DNA of 64,000 bases from Osmia lignaria lignaria (lineage: Eukaryota > Arthropoda > Insecta > Hymenoptera > Megachilidae), in the NCBI RefSeq assembly GCF_051020975.1, contig NW_027478166.1:10665501-10729500 (forward strand). The letters are read 5' to 3'. The notes below the pieces were generated by a model that was not told where the DNA came from, searched no databases, and saw only the letters and a program-made list of their open reading frames with translations. Positions 10,622 through 23,821 of the stretch are shown here, in pieces (position 1 is the first letter of the stretch; every line of letters starts with the position of its first letter). The position numbers and the translations under genes were made by a program.

Positions 10622-10941
10622 GATCAGAGGCGTAGTTCTCGAGATATATCAAGATATTTAAAAGTTCCGAAGCCGCACCAACATAATAGAGATACAGAAA
10701 CACCGTGGCCCCTTTCTTTGAGATAACTCTGCACGATTGCGAGCTGGAAATGCCACTTCCAGTTTAGCTGTGCAGAAGAAGAACAACAAGAAGAAGAAAT
10801 ATCTCGAAATATGTCCGTCAGGCCAGTTCCTTTGAGCTGAATCTGCAAATATCTCGGAAACGAAGCGAGCTATGGCAAAATGTTAAGAGACGTTTTTTGT
10901 AGAGAATTGTTTCCTACAATTTATGTTCTATGATATTTTTT
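10622..10941 (+). repeat. 320-bp monomer (third of three)
   Basis: It has the same deletion and variant set as 5474 and 9336. It is the third unit of the second tetramer copy and shows that the deletion spread by duplication. Confidence 0.92.
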
Positions 10942-11263
10942 GATCAGAAGCGTAGTTTTCGAGATATATCGAGATATTTAAAAGTTCCGAAGCCGCACCA
11001 ACATAATAGGGATACAGAAACACCGTGGCCCCTTTCTTTGAGATAACTCTGCACTAGTGCGAGCCGCAAATGCCGCTTCCAGCTTAGCTGTGCAGAAGAA
11101 GAACAACAAGAAGAAGAAGTATCTAGAAATATGTCCGTCAGGCCCCTTCCCTTGAGATAAATCTGCAAATATCTCGGAAACGAAGAGAGCTGTGGCAAAA
11201 TGTTAAGAGACCTCTTTTGTAGAGAATTAAGTTTCCTACTTTTTATGTTCTATGATATTTTTT

Positions 11264-12551
11264 GATCAGATGCGTAGTTCTCGAGATATATCAAGATATT
11301 TAAAAGTTCCGAAGCCGCACCAACATAATAGAGATACAGAAACACCGTGGCCCCTTTCTTTGAGATAACTCTGCACTATTGCGAGCTGTAAATGCCACTT
11401 CCAGCTTAGCTGTGCAGAAGAAGAACAACAAGAAGAAGAAATATCTCGAAATATGTCCGTCAGGCCCCTGCCCTTGACATATATCTGCAAATATCTCGGA
11501 AACGAAGCGAGCTATGGCAAAATGTTAAGAGACCTTTTTTGTAGAGAATTATGTTTCCTACAATTTATGTTCTATGATATTTTTTGATCAGAAGCGTAGT
11601 TTTCGAGATATATCGAGATATTTAAAGGTTCCGAAGCCGCACCAACATAATAGAGATACAGAAACACCGTGGCCCCTTTCTTTGAGATAACTCTGCACTA
11701 GTGCGAGCCGCAAATGCCACTTACAGCTTAGCTGTGCAGAAGAAGAACAACGAGAAGAAGAAATATCTCGAAATATGTCCGTCAGGCCCCTTCCCTTGAG
11801 ATATATCTGCAAATATCTCGGAAACGAAGCGAGCTATGGCAAAATGTTAAGAGACCTTTTTTGTAGAGAATTAAGTTTCCTACATTTTATGTTCTATGAT
11901 ATTTTTTGATCAGATGCGTAGTTCTCGAGATATATCAAGATATTTAAAAGTTCCGAAGCCGCACCAACATAATAGAGATACAGAAACACCGTGGCCCCTT
12001 TCCTTGAGATAACTCTGCACTATTGCGAGCTGTAAATGCCACTTCCAGCTTAGCTGTTCAGAAGAAGAACAACAAGAAGAAGAAATATCTCGAAATATGT
12101 CCGTCAGGCCCCTGCCCTTGACATATATCTGCAAATATCTCGGAAACGAAGCGAGCTATGGCAAAATGTTAAGAGACCTTTTTTGTAGAGAATTATGTTT
12201 CCTACAATTTATGTTCTATGATATTTTTTGATCAGAAGCGTAGTTTTCGAGATATATCGAGATATTTAAAGGTTCCGAAGCCGCACCAACATAATAGAGA
12301 TACAGAAACACCGTGGCCCCTTTCTTTGAGATAACTCTGCACTAGTGCGAGCCGCAAATGCCACTTACAGCTTAGCTGTGCAGAAGAAGAACAACGAGAA
12401 GAAGAAATATCTCGAAATATGTCCGTCAGGCCCCTTCCCTTGAGATATATCTGCAAATATCTCGGAAACGAAGCGAGCTATGGCAAAATGTTAAGAGACC
12501 TTTTTTGTAGAGAATTAAGTTTCCTACATTTTATGTTCTATGATATTTTTT
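11264..12551 (+). repeat. Tandem dimer duplication (11264-11907 and 11908-12551)
   Basis: The first unit of each pair has gctgtaaatg and a cccctgcccttgacat right end. The second has taaaggttccg, cacttacagc and aacaacgag. The pair also occurs once, in older form, at 6116-6759. The two adjacent copies differ only by scattered point changes, such as tttccttgag and gctgttcag in the second. Confidence 0.87.
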
Positions 12552-12873
12552 GATCAGATGCGTAGTTCTCGAGATATATCAAGATATTTAAAAGTTCCGA
12601 AGCCGCACCAACATAATAGAGATACAGAAACACCGTGGCTCCTTTCTTTGAGATAACTCTGCACTATTGCGAGCTGGAAATGCCACTTCCAGTTTAGCTG
12701 TGCAGAAGAAGAACAACAAGAAGAAGAAATATCTCGAAATATGTCCGTCAGGCCCCTGCCCTTGAGATATATCTGCAAATATCTCGGAAACGAAGCGAGC
12801 TATGGCAAAATGTTGAGAGACCTTTTTTGTAGAGAATTATGTTTCCTACAATTTATGTTCTATGATATTTTTT

Positions 12874-13195
12874 GATCAGAAGCGTAGTTTTCGAGATATA
12901 TCGAGATATTTAAAAGTTCCGAAGCCGCACCAACATAATAGAGATACAGAAACACCGTGGCCCCTTTCTTTGAGATAACTCTGCACTAGTGCGAGCCGCA
13001 AATGCCACTTCCAGCTTTGCTGCGCAGAAGAAGAACAACAAGAAGAAGAAATATCTCGAAATATGTCCGTCAGGCCAGTTCCTTTGAGCTGAATCTGCAA
13101 ATATCTCGGAAACGAAACGAGCTATGGCAAAATGTTAAGAGACGTTTTTTGTAGAGAATTATGTTTCCTACAATTTATGTTCTATGATATTTTTT
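12874..13195 (+). repeat. Chimeric monomer (7082-type left, 7404-type right)
   Basis: The left two thirds carry the B-class marks of the unit at 7082, including the rare gctttgctgcgcag. The right end has ggccagttcctttgagctg and agacgttttttg, the marks of the following unit type (7404 lineage). In the related segments at 6438-8047, 17382-18991 and 19314-20923 these two types occupy separate neighbouring monomers. Here they are fused into one 322-bp unit and the local segment is one monomer shorter. This is the expected deletion product of unequal exchange, with the crossover inside about 13028-13075. Confidence 0.85.
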
Positions 13196-13839
13196 GATCA
13201 GAAGCGTAGTTTTCGAGATATATCGAGATACTTAAAAGTTCCGAAGCCGCACCAACATAATAGAGATACAGAAACACCGTGGCCCCTTTCTTTGAGATAA
13301 CTGTGCACTAGTGCGAGCCGCAAATGCCACTTCCAGCTTAGCTGTGCAGAAGAAGAACAACAAGAAGAAGAAATATCTCGAAATATGTCCGTCAGGCCCC
13401 TTCCCTTGAGATAAATCTGCAAATATCTCGGAAACGAAGCGAGCTATGGCAAAATGTTAGGAGACCTTTTTTGTACAGAATTATGTTTCCTACTTTTTAT
13501 GTTCTATGATATTTTTTGATCAGACGCGTAGTTCTCGAGATATATCAAGATATTTAAAAATTCCGAAGCCGCACCAACATAATAGAGATACAGAAACACC
13601 GTGGCCCCTTTCTTTGAGATAACTCTGCACTATTGCGAGCTGTAAATGCCACTTCCAGCTTAGCTGTGCAGAAGAAGAACAACAAGAAGAAGAAATATCT
13701 CGAAATATGTCCGTCAGGCCCCTTCCCTTGAGATATATCTGCAAATATCTCGGAAACGAAGCGAGCTATGGCAAAATGTTAAGAGACCTTTTTTGTAGAG
13801 AATTATGTTTCCTACAATTTATGTTCTATGATATTTTTT

Positions 13840-16093
13840 GATCAGAAGCGTAGTTTTCGAGATATATCGAGATATTTAAAAGTTCCGAAGCCGCACCAAC
13901 ATAATAGAGATACAGAAACACCGTGGCCCCTTTCTTTGAGATAACTCTGCACTAGTGCGAGCTGCAAATGCCACTTCCAGCTTAGCTGTGCAGAAGAAGA
14001 ACAACAAGAAGAAGAAATATCTCGAAATATGTCCGTCAGGCCCCTTAGCTTGAAATAAATCTGCAAATATCTCGGAAACGAAGCGAGCTATGGCAAAATG
14101 TTAAGAGACCTTTTTTGTAGAGAATTAAGTTTCCTACTTTTTATGTTCTATGATATTTTTCGATCAGAGGCGTAGTTCTCGAGATATATCAAGATATTTA
14201 AAAGTTCCGAAGCCGCACCAACATAATAGAGATACAGAAACACCGTGGCCCCTTTCTGTGAGATAACTCTGCACGATTGCGAGCTGGAAATGCCACTTCC
14301 AGTTTAGCTGTGCAGAAGAAGAACAACAAGAAGAAGAAATATCTCGAAATATGTCCATCAGGACCCTTCCCTTGAGATAAATCTGCAAATATCTCGGAAA
14401 CGAAGCGAGCTATGGCAAAATGCTAAGAGACCTTTTTTGTAGCGAATTATGTTTCCTACAATTTATGTTCTATAATATTTTTTGATCAGAAGCGTAGTTT
14501 TCGAGATATATCGAGATATGTAAAAGTTCCGAAGCCGCACCAACATAATAGAGATACAGAAACACCGTGGCCCCTTTCTTTGGGATAACTCTGCACTATG
14601 GCGAGCTGCAAATGCCACTTCCAGCTTAGCTGTGCAGAAGAAGAACAACAAGAAGAAGAAATATCTCGGAATATGTCCGTCAGGCCCCTTCCCTTGAGGT
14701 AAATCTGCAAATATCTCGGAAACGATGCCAGCTATGGGAAAATGTTAAGAGACCTTTTTTGTAGAGAATTAAGTTTCCTACTTTTTATGTTCTATGATAT
14801 TTTTTGATCAGATGCGTAGTTCTCGAGATATATCAAGATATTTAAAAGTTCCGAAGCCGCACCTACATAATAGAGATACAGAAACACCGTGGCCCCTTTC
14901 TTTGAGATAACTCTGCACGATTGCGAGCTGGAAATGCCACTTCCAGCTTAGCTGTGCAGAAGAAGAACAACAAGAAGAAGAAATATCTCGAAATATGTCC
15001 GTCAGGCCCCTTCCCTTGAGATATATCTGCAAATATCTCGGAAACGAAGCGAGCTATGGCAAAATGTTAAGAGACCTTTTTTGTAGAGAATTATGTTTCC
15101 TACAATTTATGTTCTATGATATTTTTTGATCAGAAGCGTAGTTTTCGAGATATATCGAGATATTTAAAAGTTCCGAAGCCGCACCAACATAATAGAGATA
15201 CAGAAACACCGTGGCCCCTTTCTTTGAGATAACTCTGCACTAGTGCGAGCTGCAAATGCCACTTCCAGCTTAGCTGTGCAGAAGAAGAACAACAAGAAGA
15301 AGATATATCTCGAAATATGTCCGTCAGGCCCCTTCCCTTGAAATAAATCTGCAAATATCTCGGAAACGAAGCGAGCTATGGCAAAATGTTAAGAGACCTT
15401 TTTTGTAGAGAATTAAGTTTCCTACTTTTTATGTTCTATGATATTTTTCGATCAGAGGCGTAGTTCTCGAGATATATCAAGATATTTAAAAGTTCCGAAG
15501 CCGCACCAACATAATAGAGATACAGAAACACCGTGGCCCCTTTCTTTGAGATAACTCTGCACGATTGCGAGCTGGAAATGCCACTTCCAGTTTAGCTGTG
15601 CAGAAGAAGAACAACAAGAAGAAGAAATATCTCGAAATATGTCCATCAGGACCCTTCCCTTGAGATAAATCTGCAAATATCTCGGAAACGAAGCGAGCTA
15701 TGGCAAAATGTTAAGAGACTTTTTTTGTAGAGAATTATGTTTCCTACAATTTATGTTCTATGATATTTTTTGATCAGAAGCGTAGTTTTCGAGATATATC
15801 GAGATATGTAAAAGTTCCGAAGCCGCACCAACATAATAGAGATACAGAAACACCGTGGCCCCTTTCTTTGGGATAACTCTGCACTATTGCGAGCTGCAAA
15901 TGCCTCTTCCAGCTTAGCTGGGCAGAAGAAGAACAACAAGAAGAAGAAATATCTCGAAATATGTCCGTCAGGCCGCTTCCCTTGAGATAAATCTGCAAAT
16001 ATCTCGGAAACGAAGCGAGCTATGGCAAAACGTTAAGAGACCTTTTTTGTAGAGAATTAAGTTTCCTACTTTTTATGTTCTATGATATTTTTC
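13840..16093 (+). repeat. Trimer repeated at tetramer spacing (13840-14805 and 15128-16093)
   Basis: The units at 13840, 14162 and 14484 match 15128, 15450 and 15772, at an offset of 1288 bp (four monomers). The shared marks are cttgaaataaatc, then cgatcagaggcg with ccatcagga, then gatatgtaaaag with tttgggataac. The intervening unit at 14806 is of a different sub-type from the one at 13518, so the tetramer is imperfect. A further partial echo follows at 16094-16737, where the B unit combines 15128-type ends with a 15772-type tttgggataac centre. Confidence 0.82.
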
Positions 16094-17059
16094 GATCAGA
16101 GGCGTAGTTCTCGAGATATATCAAGATATTTAAAAGTTCCGAAGCCGCACCAACATAATAGAGATACAGAAACACCGTGGCCCCTTTCTTTGAGATAACT
16201 CTGCACTATTGCGAGCTGTAAATGCCACTTCCAGCTTAGCTGTGCAGAAGAAGAACAACAAGAAGAAGAAATATCTCGAAATATGTCCGTCAGGCCCCTT
16301 CCCTTGAGATATATCTGCAAATATCTCGGAAACGAAGCGAGCTATAGCAAAATGTTAAGAGACCTTTTTTGTAGAGAATTATGTTTCCTACAATTTATGT
16401 TCTATGATATTTTTTGATCAGAAGCGTAGTTTTCGAGATATATCGAGATATTTAAAAGTTCCGAAGCCGCACCAACATAATAGAGATACAGAAACACCGT
16501 GGCCCCTTTCTTTGGGATAACTCTGCACTATTGCGAGCTGCAAATGCCACTTCCAGCTTAGCTGTGCCGAAGAAGAACAACAAGAAGAAGAAATATCTCG
16601 AAATATGTCCGTCAGGCCCCTTCCCTTGAAATAAATCTGCAAATATCTCGGAAACGAAGCGAGCTATGGCAAAATGTTAACAGACCTTTTTTGTAGAGAA
16701 TTAAGTTTCCTACTTTTCATGTTCTATGATATTTTTCGATCAGAGGCGTAGTTCTCGAGATATATCAAGATATTTAAAAGTTCCGAAGCCGCACCAACAT
16801 AATAGAGATACAGAAACACCGTGGCCCCTTTCTTTGAGATAACTCTGCACTATTGCGAGCTGTAAATGCCACCTCCAGCTTAGCTGTGCAGAAGAAGAAC
16901 AACAAGAAGAAGAAATATCTCGAAATATGTCCGTCAGGCCCCTGCCCTTGAGATATATCTGCAAATATCTCGGAAACGAAGCGAGCTATGGCAAAATGTT
17001 AAGAGACCTTTTTTGTAGAGAATTATGTTTCCTACAATTTATGTTCTATGATATTTTTT

Positions 17060-20000
17060 GATCAGATGCGTAGTTCTCGAGATATATCAAGATATTTAAA
17101 AGTTCCGAAACCGCACCAACATAACAGAGATACAGAAACACCGTGGCCCCTTTCTTTGAGATAACTCTGCACTATTGCGAGCTGCAAATGCCACTTCCAG
17201 CTTAGCTGTGCAGAAGAAGAACAACAAGAAGAAGAAATATCTCGAAATATGTCCGTCAGGCCCCTGCCCTTGAGATATATCTGCAAATATCTCGGAAACG
17301 AAGCGAGCTATGGCAAAATGTTAAGAGAGCTTTTTTGTAGAGAATTATGTTTCCTACAATTTATGTTCTATGATATTTTTTGATCAGAAGCGTAGTTTTC
17401 GAGATATATCGAGATATTTAAAGGTTCCGAAGCCGCACCAACATAATAGAGATACAGAAACACCGTGGCCCCTTTCTTTGAGATAACTCTGCACTAGTGC
17501 GAGCCGCAAATGCCACTTACAGCTTAGCTGTGCAGAAGAAGAACAACGAGAAGAAGAAATATCTCGAAATATGTCCGTCAGGCCCCTTCCCTTGAGATAA
17601 ATCTGCAAATATCTCGGAAACGAAGCGAGCTGTGGCAAAATGTTAAGAGACCTTTTTTGTAGACAATTAAGTTTCCTACATTTTATGTTCTATGATATTT
17701 TTTGATCAGATGCGTAGTTCTCGAGATATATCAAGATATTTAAAAGTTCCGAAGCCGCACCAACATAATAGAGATACAGAAACACCGTGGCTCCTTTCTT
17801 TGAGATAACTCTGCACTATTGCGAGCTGGAAATGCCACTTCCAGTTTAGCTGTGCAGAAGAAGAACAACAAGAAGAAGAAATATCTCGAAATATGTCCGT
17901 CAGGCCCCTGCCCTTGAGATATATCTGCAAATATCTCGGAAACGAAGCGAGCTATGGCAAAATGTTGAGAGACCTTTTTTGTAGAGAATTATGTTTCCTA
18001 CAATTTATGTTCTATGATACTTTTTGATCAGAAGCGTAGTTTTCGAGATATATCGAGATATTTAAAAGTTCCGAAGCCGCACCAACATAATAGAGATACA
18101 GAAACACCGTGGCCCCTTTCTTTGAGATAACTCTGCACTAGTGCGAGCCGCAAATGCCACTTCCAGCTTAGCTGTGCAGAAGAAGAACAACAAGAAGAAG
18201 AAATATCTCGAAATATGTCCGTCAGGCCCCTTCCCTTGAGATAAATATGCAAATATCTCGGAAACGAAGCGAGCTATGGCAAAATGTTAAGCGACCTTTT
18301 TTGTAGAGAATTAAGTGTCCTACTTTTTATGTTCTATGATATTTTTTGATCAGATGCGTAGTTCTCGAGATATATCAAGATATTTAAAAGTTCCGAAGCC
18401 CCACCAACATAATAGAGATACAGAAACACCGTGGCCCCTTTCTTTGAGATAACTCTGCACTATTGCGAGCTGCAAATGCCACTTCCAGCTTAGCTGTGCA
18501 GAGGAAGAACAACAAGAAGAAGAAATATCTCGAAATATGTCCGTCAGGCCAGTTCCTTTGAGCTGAATCTGCAAATATCTCGGAAACGAAGCGAGCTATT
18601 GCAAAATGTTAAGAGACCTTTTTTGTAGAGAATTATGTTTCCTACAATTTATGTTCTATGATATTTTTTGATCAGAAGCGTAGTTTTCGAGATATATCGA
18701 GATACTTAAAAGTTCCGAAGCCGCACCAACATAATAGAGATACAGAAACACCGTGGCCCCTTTCTTTGAGATAACTGTGCACTAGTGCGAGCCGCAAATG
18801 CCACTTCCAGCTTAGCTGTGCAGAAGAAGAACAACAAGAAGAAGAAATATCTCGAAATATGTCCGTCAGGCCCCTTCCCTTGAGATAAATCTGCAAATAT
18901 CTCGGAAACGAAGCGAGCTATGGCAAAATGTTAGGAGACCTTTTTTGTACAGAATTATGTTTCCTACTTTTTATGTTCTACGATATTTTTTGATCAGATG
19001 CGTAGTTCTCGAGATATATCAAGATATTTAAAAGTTCCGAAACCGCACCAACATAACAGAGATACAGAAACACCGTGGCCCCTTTCTTTGAGATAACTCT
19101 GCACTATTGCGAGCTGCAAATGCCACTTCCAGCTTAGCTGTGCAGAAGAAGAACAACAAGAAGAAGAAATATCTCGAAATATGTCCGTCAGGCCCCTGCC
19201 CTTGAGATATATCTGCAAATATCTCGGAAACGAAGCGAGCTATGGCAAAATGTTAAGAGACCTTTTTTGTAGAGAATTATGTTTCCTACAATTTATGTTC
19301 TATGATATTTTTTGATCAGAAGCGTAGTTTTCGAGATATATCGAGATATTTAAAGGTTCCGAAGCCGCACCAACATAATAGAGATACAGAAACACCGTGG
19401 CCCCTTTCTTTGAGATAACTCTGCACTAGTGCGAGCCGCAAATGCCACTTACAGCTTAGCTGTGCAGAAGAAGAACAACGAGAAGAAGAAATATCTCGAA
19501 ATATGTCCGTCAGGCCCCTTCCCTTGAGATAAATCTGCAAATATCTCGGAAACGAAGCGAGCTATGGCAAAATGTTAAGAGACCTTTTTTGTAGACAATT
19601 AAGTTTCCTACATTTTATGTTCTATGATATTTTTTGATCAGATGCGTAGTTCTCGAGATATATCAAGATATTTAAAAGTTCCGAAGCCGCACCAACATAA
19701 TAGAGATACAGAAACACCGTGGCTCCTTTCTTTGAGATAACTCTGCACTATTGCGAGCTGGAAATGCCACTTCCAGTTTAGCTGTGCAGAAGAAGAACAA
19801 CAAGAAGAAGAAATATCTCGAAATATGTCCGTCAGGCCCCTGCCCTTGAGATATATCTGCAAATATCTCGGAAACGAAGCGAGCTATGGCAAAATGTTGA
19901 GAGACCTTTTTTGTAGAGAATTATGTTTCCTACAATTTATGTTCTATGATACTTTTTGATCAGAAGCGTAGTTTTCGAGATATATCGAGATATTTAAAAG

Positions 20001-20923
20001 TTCCGAAGCCGCACCAACATAATAGAGATACAGAAACACCGTGGCCCCTTTCTTTGAGATAACTCTGCACTAGTGCGAGCCGCAAATGCCACTTCCAGCT
20101 TAGCTGTGCAGAAGAAGAACAACAAGAAGAAGAAATATCTCGAAATATGTCCGTCAGGCCCCTTCCCTTGAGATAAATATGCAAATATCTCGGAAACGAA
20201 GCGAGCTATGGCAAAATGTTAAGCGACCTTTTTTGTAGAGAATTAAGTGTCCTACTTTTTATGTTCTATGATATTTTTTGATCAGATGCGTAGTTCTCGA
20301 GATATATCAAGATATTTAAAAGTTCCGAAGCCCCACCAACATAATAGAGATACAGAAACACCGTGGCCCCTTTCTTTGAGATAACTCTGCACTATTGCGA
20401 GCTGCAAATGCCACTTCCAGCTTAGCTGTGCAGAGGAAGAACAACAAGAAGAAGAAATATCTCGAAATATGTCCGTCAGGCCAGTTCCTTTGAGCTGAAT
20501 CTGCAAATATCTCGGAAACGAAGCGAGCTATTGCAAAATGTTAAGAGACCTTTTTTGTAGAGAATTATGTTTCCTACAATTTATGTTCTATGATATTTTT
20601 TGATCAGAAGCGTAGTTTTCGAGATATATCGAGATACTTAAAAGTTCCGAAGCCGCACCAACATAATAGAGATACAGAAACACCGTGGCCCCTTTCTTTG
20701 AGATAACTGTGCACTAGTGCGAGCCGCAAATGCCACTTCCAGCTTAGCTGTGCAGAAGAAGAACAACAAGAAGAAGAAATATCTCGAAATATGTCCGTCA
20801 GGCCCCTTCCCTTGAGATAAATCTGCAAATATCTCGGAAACGAAGCGAGCTATGGCAAAATGTTAGGAGACCTTTTTTGTACAGAATTATGTTTCCTACT
20901 TTTTATGTTCTATGATATTTTTT
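17060..20923 (+). repeat. Hexamer HOR, two nearly identical copies (17060-18991 and 18992-20923)
   Basis: Six successive monomers are repeated with a period of 1932 bp. By reading through both copies I find three differences: gagagc/gagacc in the first unit, gctgtgg/gctatgg in the second, and tctacg/tctatg near the end of the sixth. That is about 99.8% identity, far above the identity between neighbouring monomers in the unit. The six units alternate A, B, A, B, A, B, so the hexamer is three dimers. The last five units also exist in an older, more diverged form at 6438-8047. Confidence 0.93.
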
Positions 20924-21889
20924 GATCAGACGCGTAGTTCTCGAGATATATCAAGATATTTAAAAGTTCCGAAGCCGCACCAACATAATAGAGATACAGA
21001 AACACCGTGGCCCCTTTCTTTGAGATATCTCTGCACTATTGCGAGCTGCAAATGCCACTTCCAGCTTAGCTGTGCAGAGGAAGAACAACAAGAAGAAGAA
21101 ATATCTCGAAATATGTCCGTCAGGCCAGTTCCTTTGAGCTGAATCTGCAAATATCTCGGAAACGAAGCGAGCTATGGCAAAATGTTAAGAGACCTTTTTT
21201 GTAGAGAATTATGTTTCCTACAATTTATGTTCTATGATATTTTTTGATCAGAAGCGTAGTTTTCGAGATATATCGAGATACTTAAAAGTTCCGAAGCCGC
21301 ACCAACATAATAGAGATACAGAAACACCGTGGCCCCTTTCTTTGAGATAACTGTGCACTAGTGCGAGCCGCAAATGCCACTTCCAGCTTAGCTGTGCAGA
21401 AGAAGAACAACAAGAAGAAGAAATATCTCGAAATATGTCCGTCAGGCCCCTTCCCTTGAGATAAATCTGCAAATATCTCGGAAACGAAGCGAGCTATGGC
21501 AAAATGTTAGGAGACCTTTTTTGTACAGAATTATGTTTCCTACTTTTTATGTTCTACGATATTTTTTGATCAGACGCGTAGTTCTCGAGATATATCAAGA
21601 TATTTAAAAGTTCCGAAGCCGCACCAACATAATAGAGATACAGAAACACCGTGGCCCCTTTCTTTGAGATATCTCTGCACTATTGCGAGCTGCAAATGCC
21701 ACTTCCAGCTTAGCTGTGCAGAAGAAGAACAACAAGAAGAAGAAATATCTCGAAATATGTCCGTGAGGCCCCTTCCCTTGAGATAGATCTGCAAATATCT
21801 CGGAAACGAAGCGAGCTATGGCAAAATGTTAAGAGACCTTTTTTGTAGAGAATTAAGTTTCCTACTTTTTATGTTCTATGATATTTTTT
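20602..21889 (+). repeat. Tandem dimer duplication (20602-21245 and 21246-21889)
   Basis: A B unit with gatacttaaaag, aactgtgc and gtacagaatt is followed by a gatcagacgcg unit with gagatatctctgc, and the pair is repeated. The first gatcagacgcg unit (20924) has a ggccagttcctttgagctg right end. The second (21568) has ccgtgaggcc, so 20924 is recombinant with another lineage. The same dimer type occurs at 7726-9013. Confidence 0.8.
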
Positions 21890-22855
21890 GATCAGATGCG
21901 TAGTTCTCGAGATATATTAAGATATTTAAAAGTTCCGAAGCCGCACCAACATAATAGAGATACAGAAACACCGTGGCCCCTTTCTTTGAGATAACTCTGC
22001 ACTATTGCGGGCTGCAAATGCCACTTCCAGCTTAGCTGTGCAGAAGAAGAACAACAAGAAGAAGAAGTATCTCGAAATATGTCCGCCAGGCCCCTTCCCT
22101 TGAGATAAATCTGCAAATATCTCGGAAACGAAGAGAGCTATGGCAAAATGTTAAGAGACCTTTTTTGTAGAGAATTAAGTTTCCTACTTTTTATGTTCTA
22201 TGATATTTTTTGATCAGATGCGTAGTTCTCGAGATATATCAAGATATTTAAAAGTTCCGAAGCCGCACCAACATAATAGAGATACAGAAACACCGTGGCC
22301 CCTTTCTTTGAGATAACTCTGCACTGTTGCGAGCTGTAAATGCCACTTCCAGCTTAGCTGTGCAGAAGAGGAACAACAAGAAGAAGAAATATCTCGGAAT
22401 ATGTCCGTCAGGCCCCTTCCCTTGAGATAAATCTGTAAATATCTCGGAAACGAAGCGAGCTATGGCAAAATGTTAAGAGACCTTTTTTGTAGAGAATTAA
22501 GTTTCCTACTTTTTATGGTCTATGATATTTTTCGATCAGAGGCGTAGTTCTCGAGATATATCAAGATATTTAAAAGTTCCGAGGCCGCACCAACATAATA
22601 GAGATACAGAAACACCGTGGCCCCTTTCTTTGAGATAACTCTGCACTATTGCGCGCTGCAAATGCCACTTCCAGCTTAGCTGTGCAGAAGAAGAACAACA
22701 AGAAGCAGAAATATCTCGAAATATGTCCGTCAGGCCCCTTCCCTTGAGATAAATCTGCAAATATCTCGGAAACCAAGCGCGCTATGGCAAAATGTTCAGA
22801 GACCTTATTTGTAGAGAATTAAGTTTCCTACTTTTTATGTTCTACGATATTTTTT

Positions 22856-23177
22856 GATCAGATGCGTAGTTCTCGAGATATATCAAGATATTTAAAAGTT
22901 CCGAAGCCGCATCAACATAATAGAGATACAGAAACACCGTGGCCCCTTTCTTTGAGATAACTCTGCACTATTGCGAGCTGCAAATGCCACTTCCAGCTTA
23001 GCTGTGCAGAAGAAGAACAACAAGAAGAATAAATATCTCGAAATATGTCCGTCAGGCCCCTTCCCTTGAGATAAATCTGCAAATATCTCGGAAACGAAGC
23101 GAGCTATGGCAAAATGTTAAGAGACCTTTTTTGTACAGAATTATCTTTCCTACAATTTACGTTCTCCGATATTTTTT
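22856..23177 (+). repeat. Monomer with stop in the minus-strand frame
   Basis: The unit reads gccgcatcaacataatag, turning the usual TGG codon into TGA on the minus strand (22912-22914). It also has gaagaataaatatc in the triplet tract. It lies in the diverged stretch 21890-25752. Confidence 0.85.
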
Positions 23178-23821
23178 GATTAGAAGCGTAGTTTTCGAGA
23201 TATATCGAGATATTTAAAAGTTCCGAAGCCGCACCAACATAATAGAGATACAGAAACACCGTGGCCCCTTTCTTTGAGATAACTCTGCACTATTGCGACC
23301 TGCAAATGCCACTTCCAGCTTAGCTGTGCAGAAGAAGAACAACAAGAAGAAGAAATATCTGGAAATATGTCCGTCAGGCCCCTTCCCTTGAGATAAATCT
23401 GCAAATATCTCGGAAACGAAGCGAGCTATGGCAAAACGTTAAGAGACCTTTTTTGTAAAGAATTAGGTTTCCTACTTTTTATGTTCTATGATATTTTTTG
23501 ATCAGATGCGTAGTTCTCGAGATATATCAAGATATTTAAAAGCTCCGAAGCTGCACCAACATAATAGAGGTACAGAAACACCGTGGCCCCTTTCTTTGAG
23601 ATAACTCTGCACTATTGCGAGCTGCAAATGCCACTTCCAGCTTAGCTGTGCAGAAGAAGAACAACAAGAAGAAGAAATATCTCGAAATATGTCCGTCAGG
23701 CCCCTTCCCTTGAGATAAATCTGCAAATATCTCGGAAACGAAGAGAGCTATGGCAAAATGTTAAGAGACCTTTTTTGTAGAGAATTAAGTTTCCTACTTT
23801 TCATGTTCTATGATATTTTTT

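Larger units (their letters stand above)
8692..11263 (+). repeat. Tetramer HOR, two copies (8692-9977 and 9978-11263)
   Basis: A four-unit order is repeated with a 1286-bp period. First comes a gatcagacgcg unit with gagatatctc and ccgtgagg. Next is an A unit with ctggaaatg and ccagttta. Then comes the 320-bp A' unit. Last is a B unit with a 'taatagggatac' mark. The first three units of each copy are nearly identical. The fourth units differ: the one at 9656 has the gctttgctgcgcag variant and the gtacagaattatg tail of other lineages, and is probably itself recombinant, while 10942 has tgccgcttcc. Confidence 0.85.

Noticed and set aside
8036..11198. Plus-strand frames of 60-111 codons, for example 8680-9015, and second minus-strand frames such as 14463-14651.
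   Set aside because: They occur only where a point change removes a stop in some monomers, they overlap the same repeat, and they are shadows of its composition.
17060..20923. Treating the nearly identical hexamer copies as certain biology.
   Set aside because: Assembly duplication cannot be excluded from sequence alone. It is listed as a finding with a read-level check instead.
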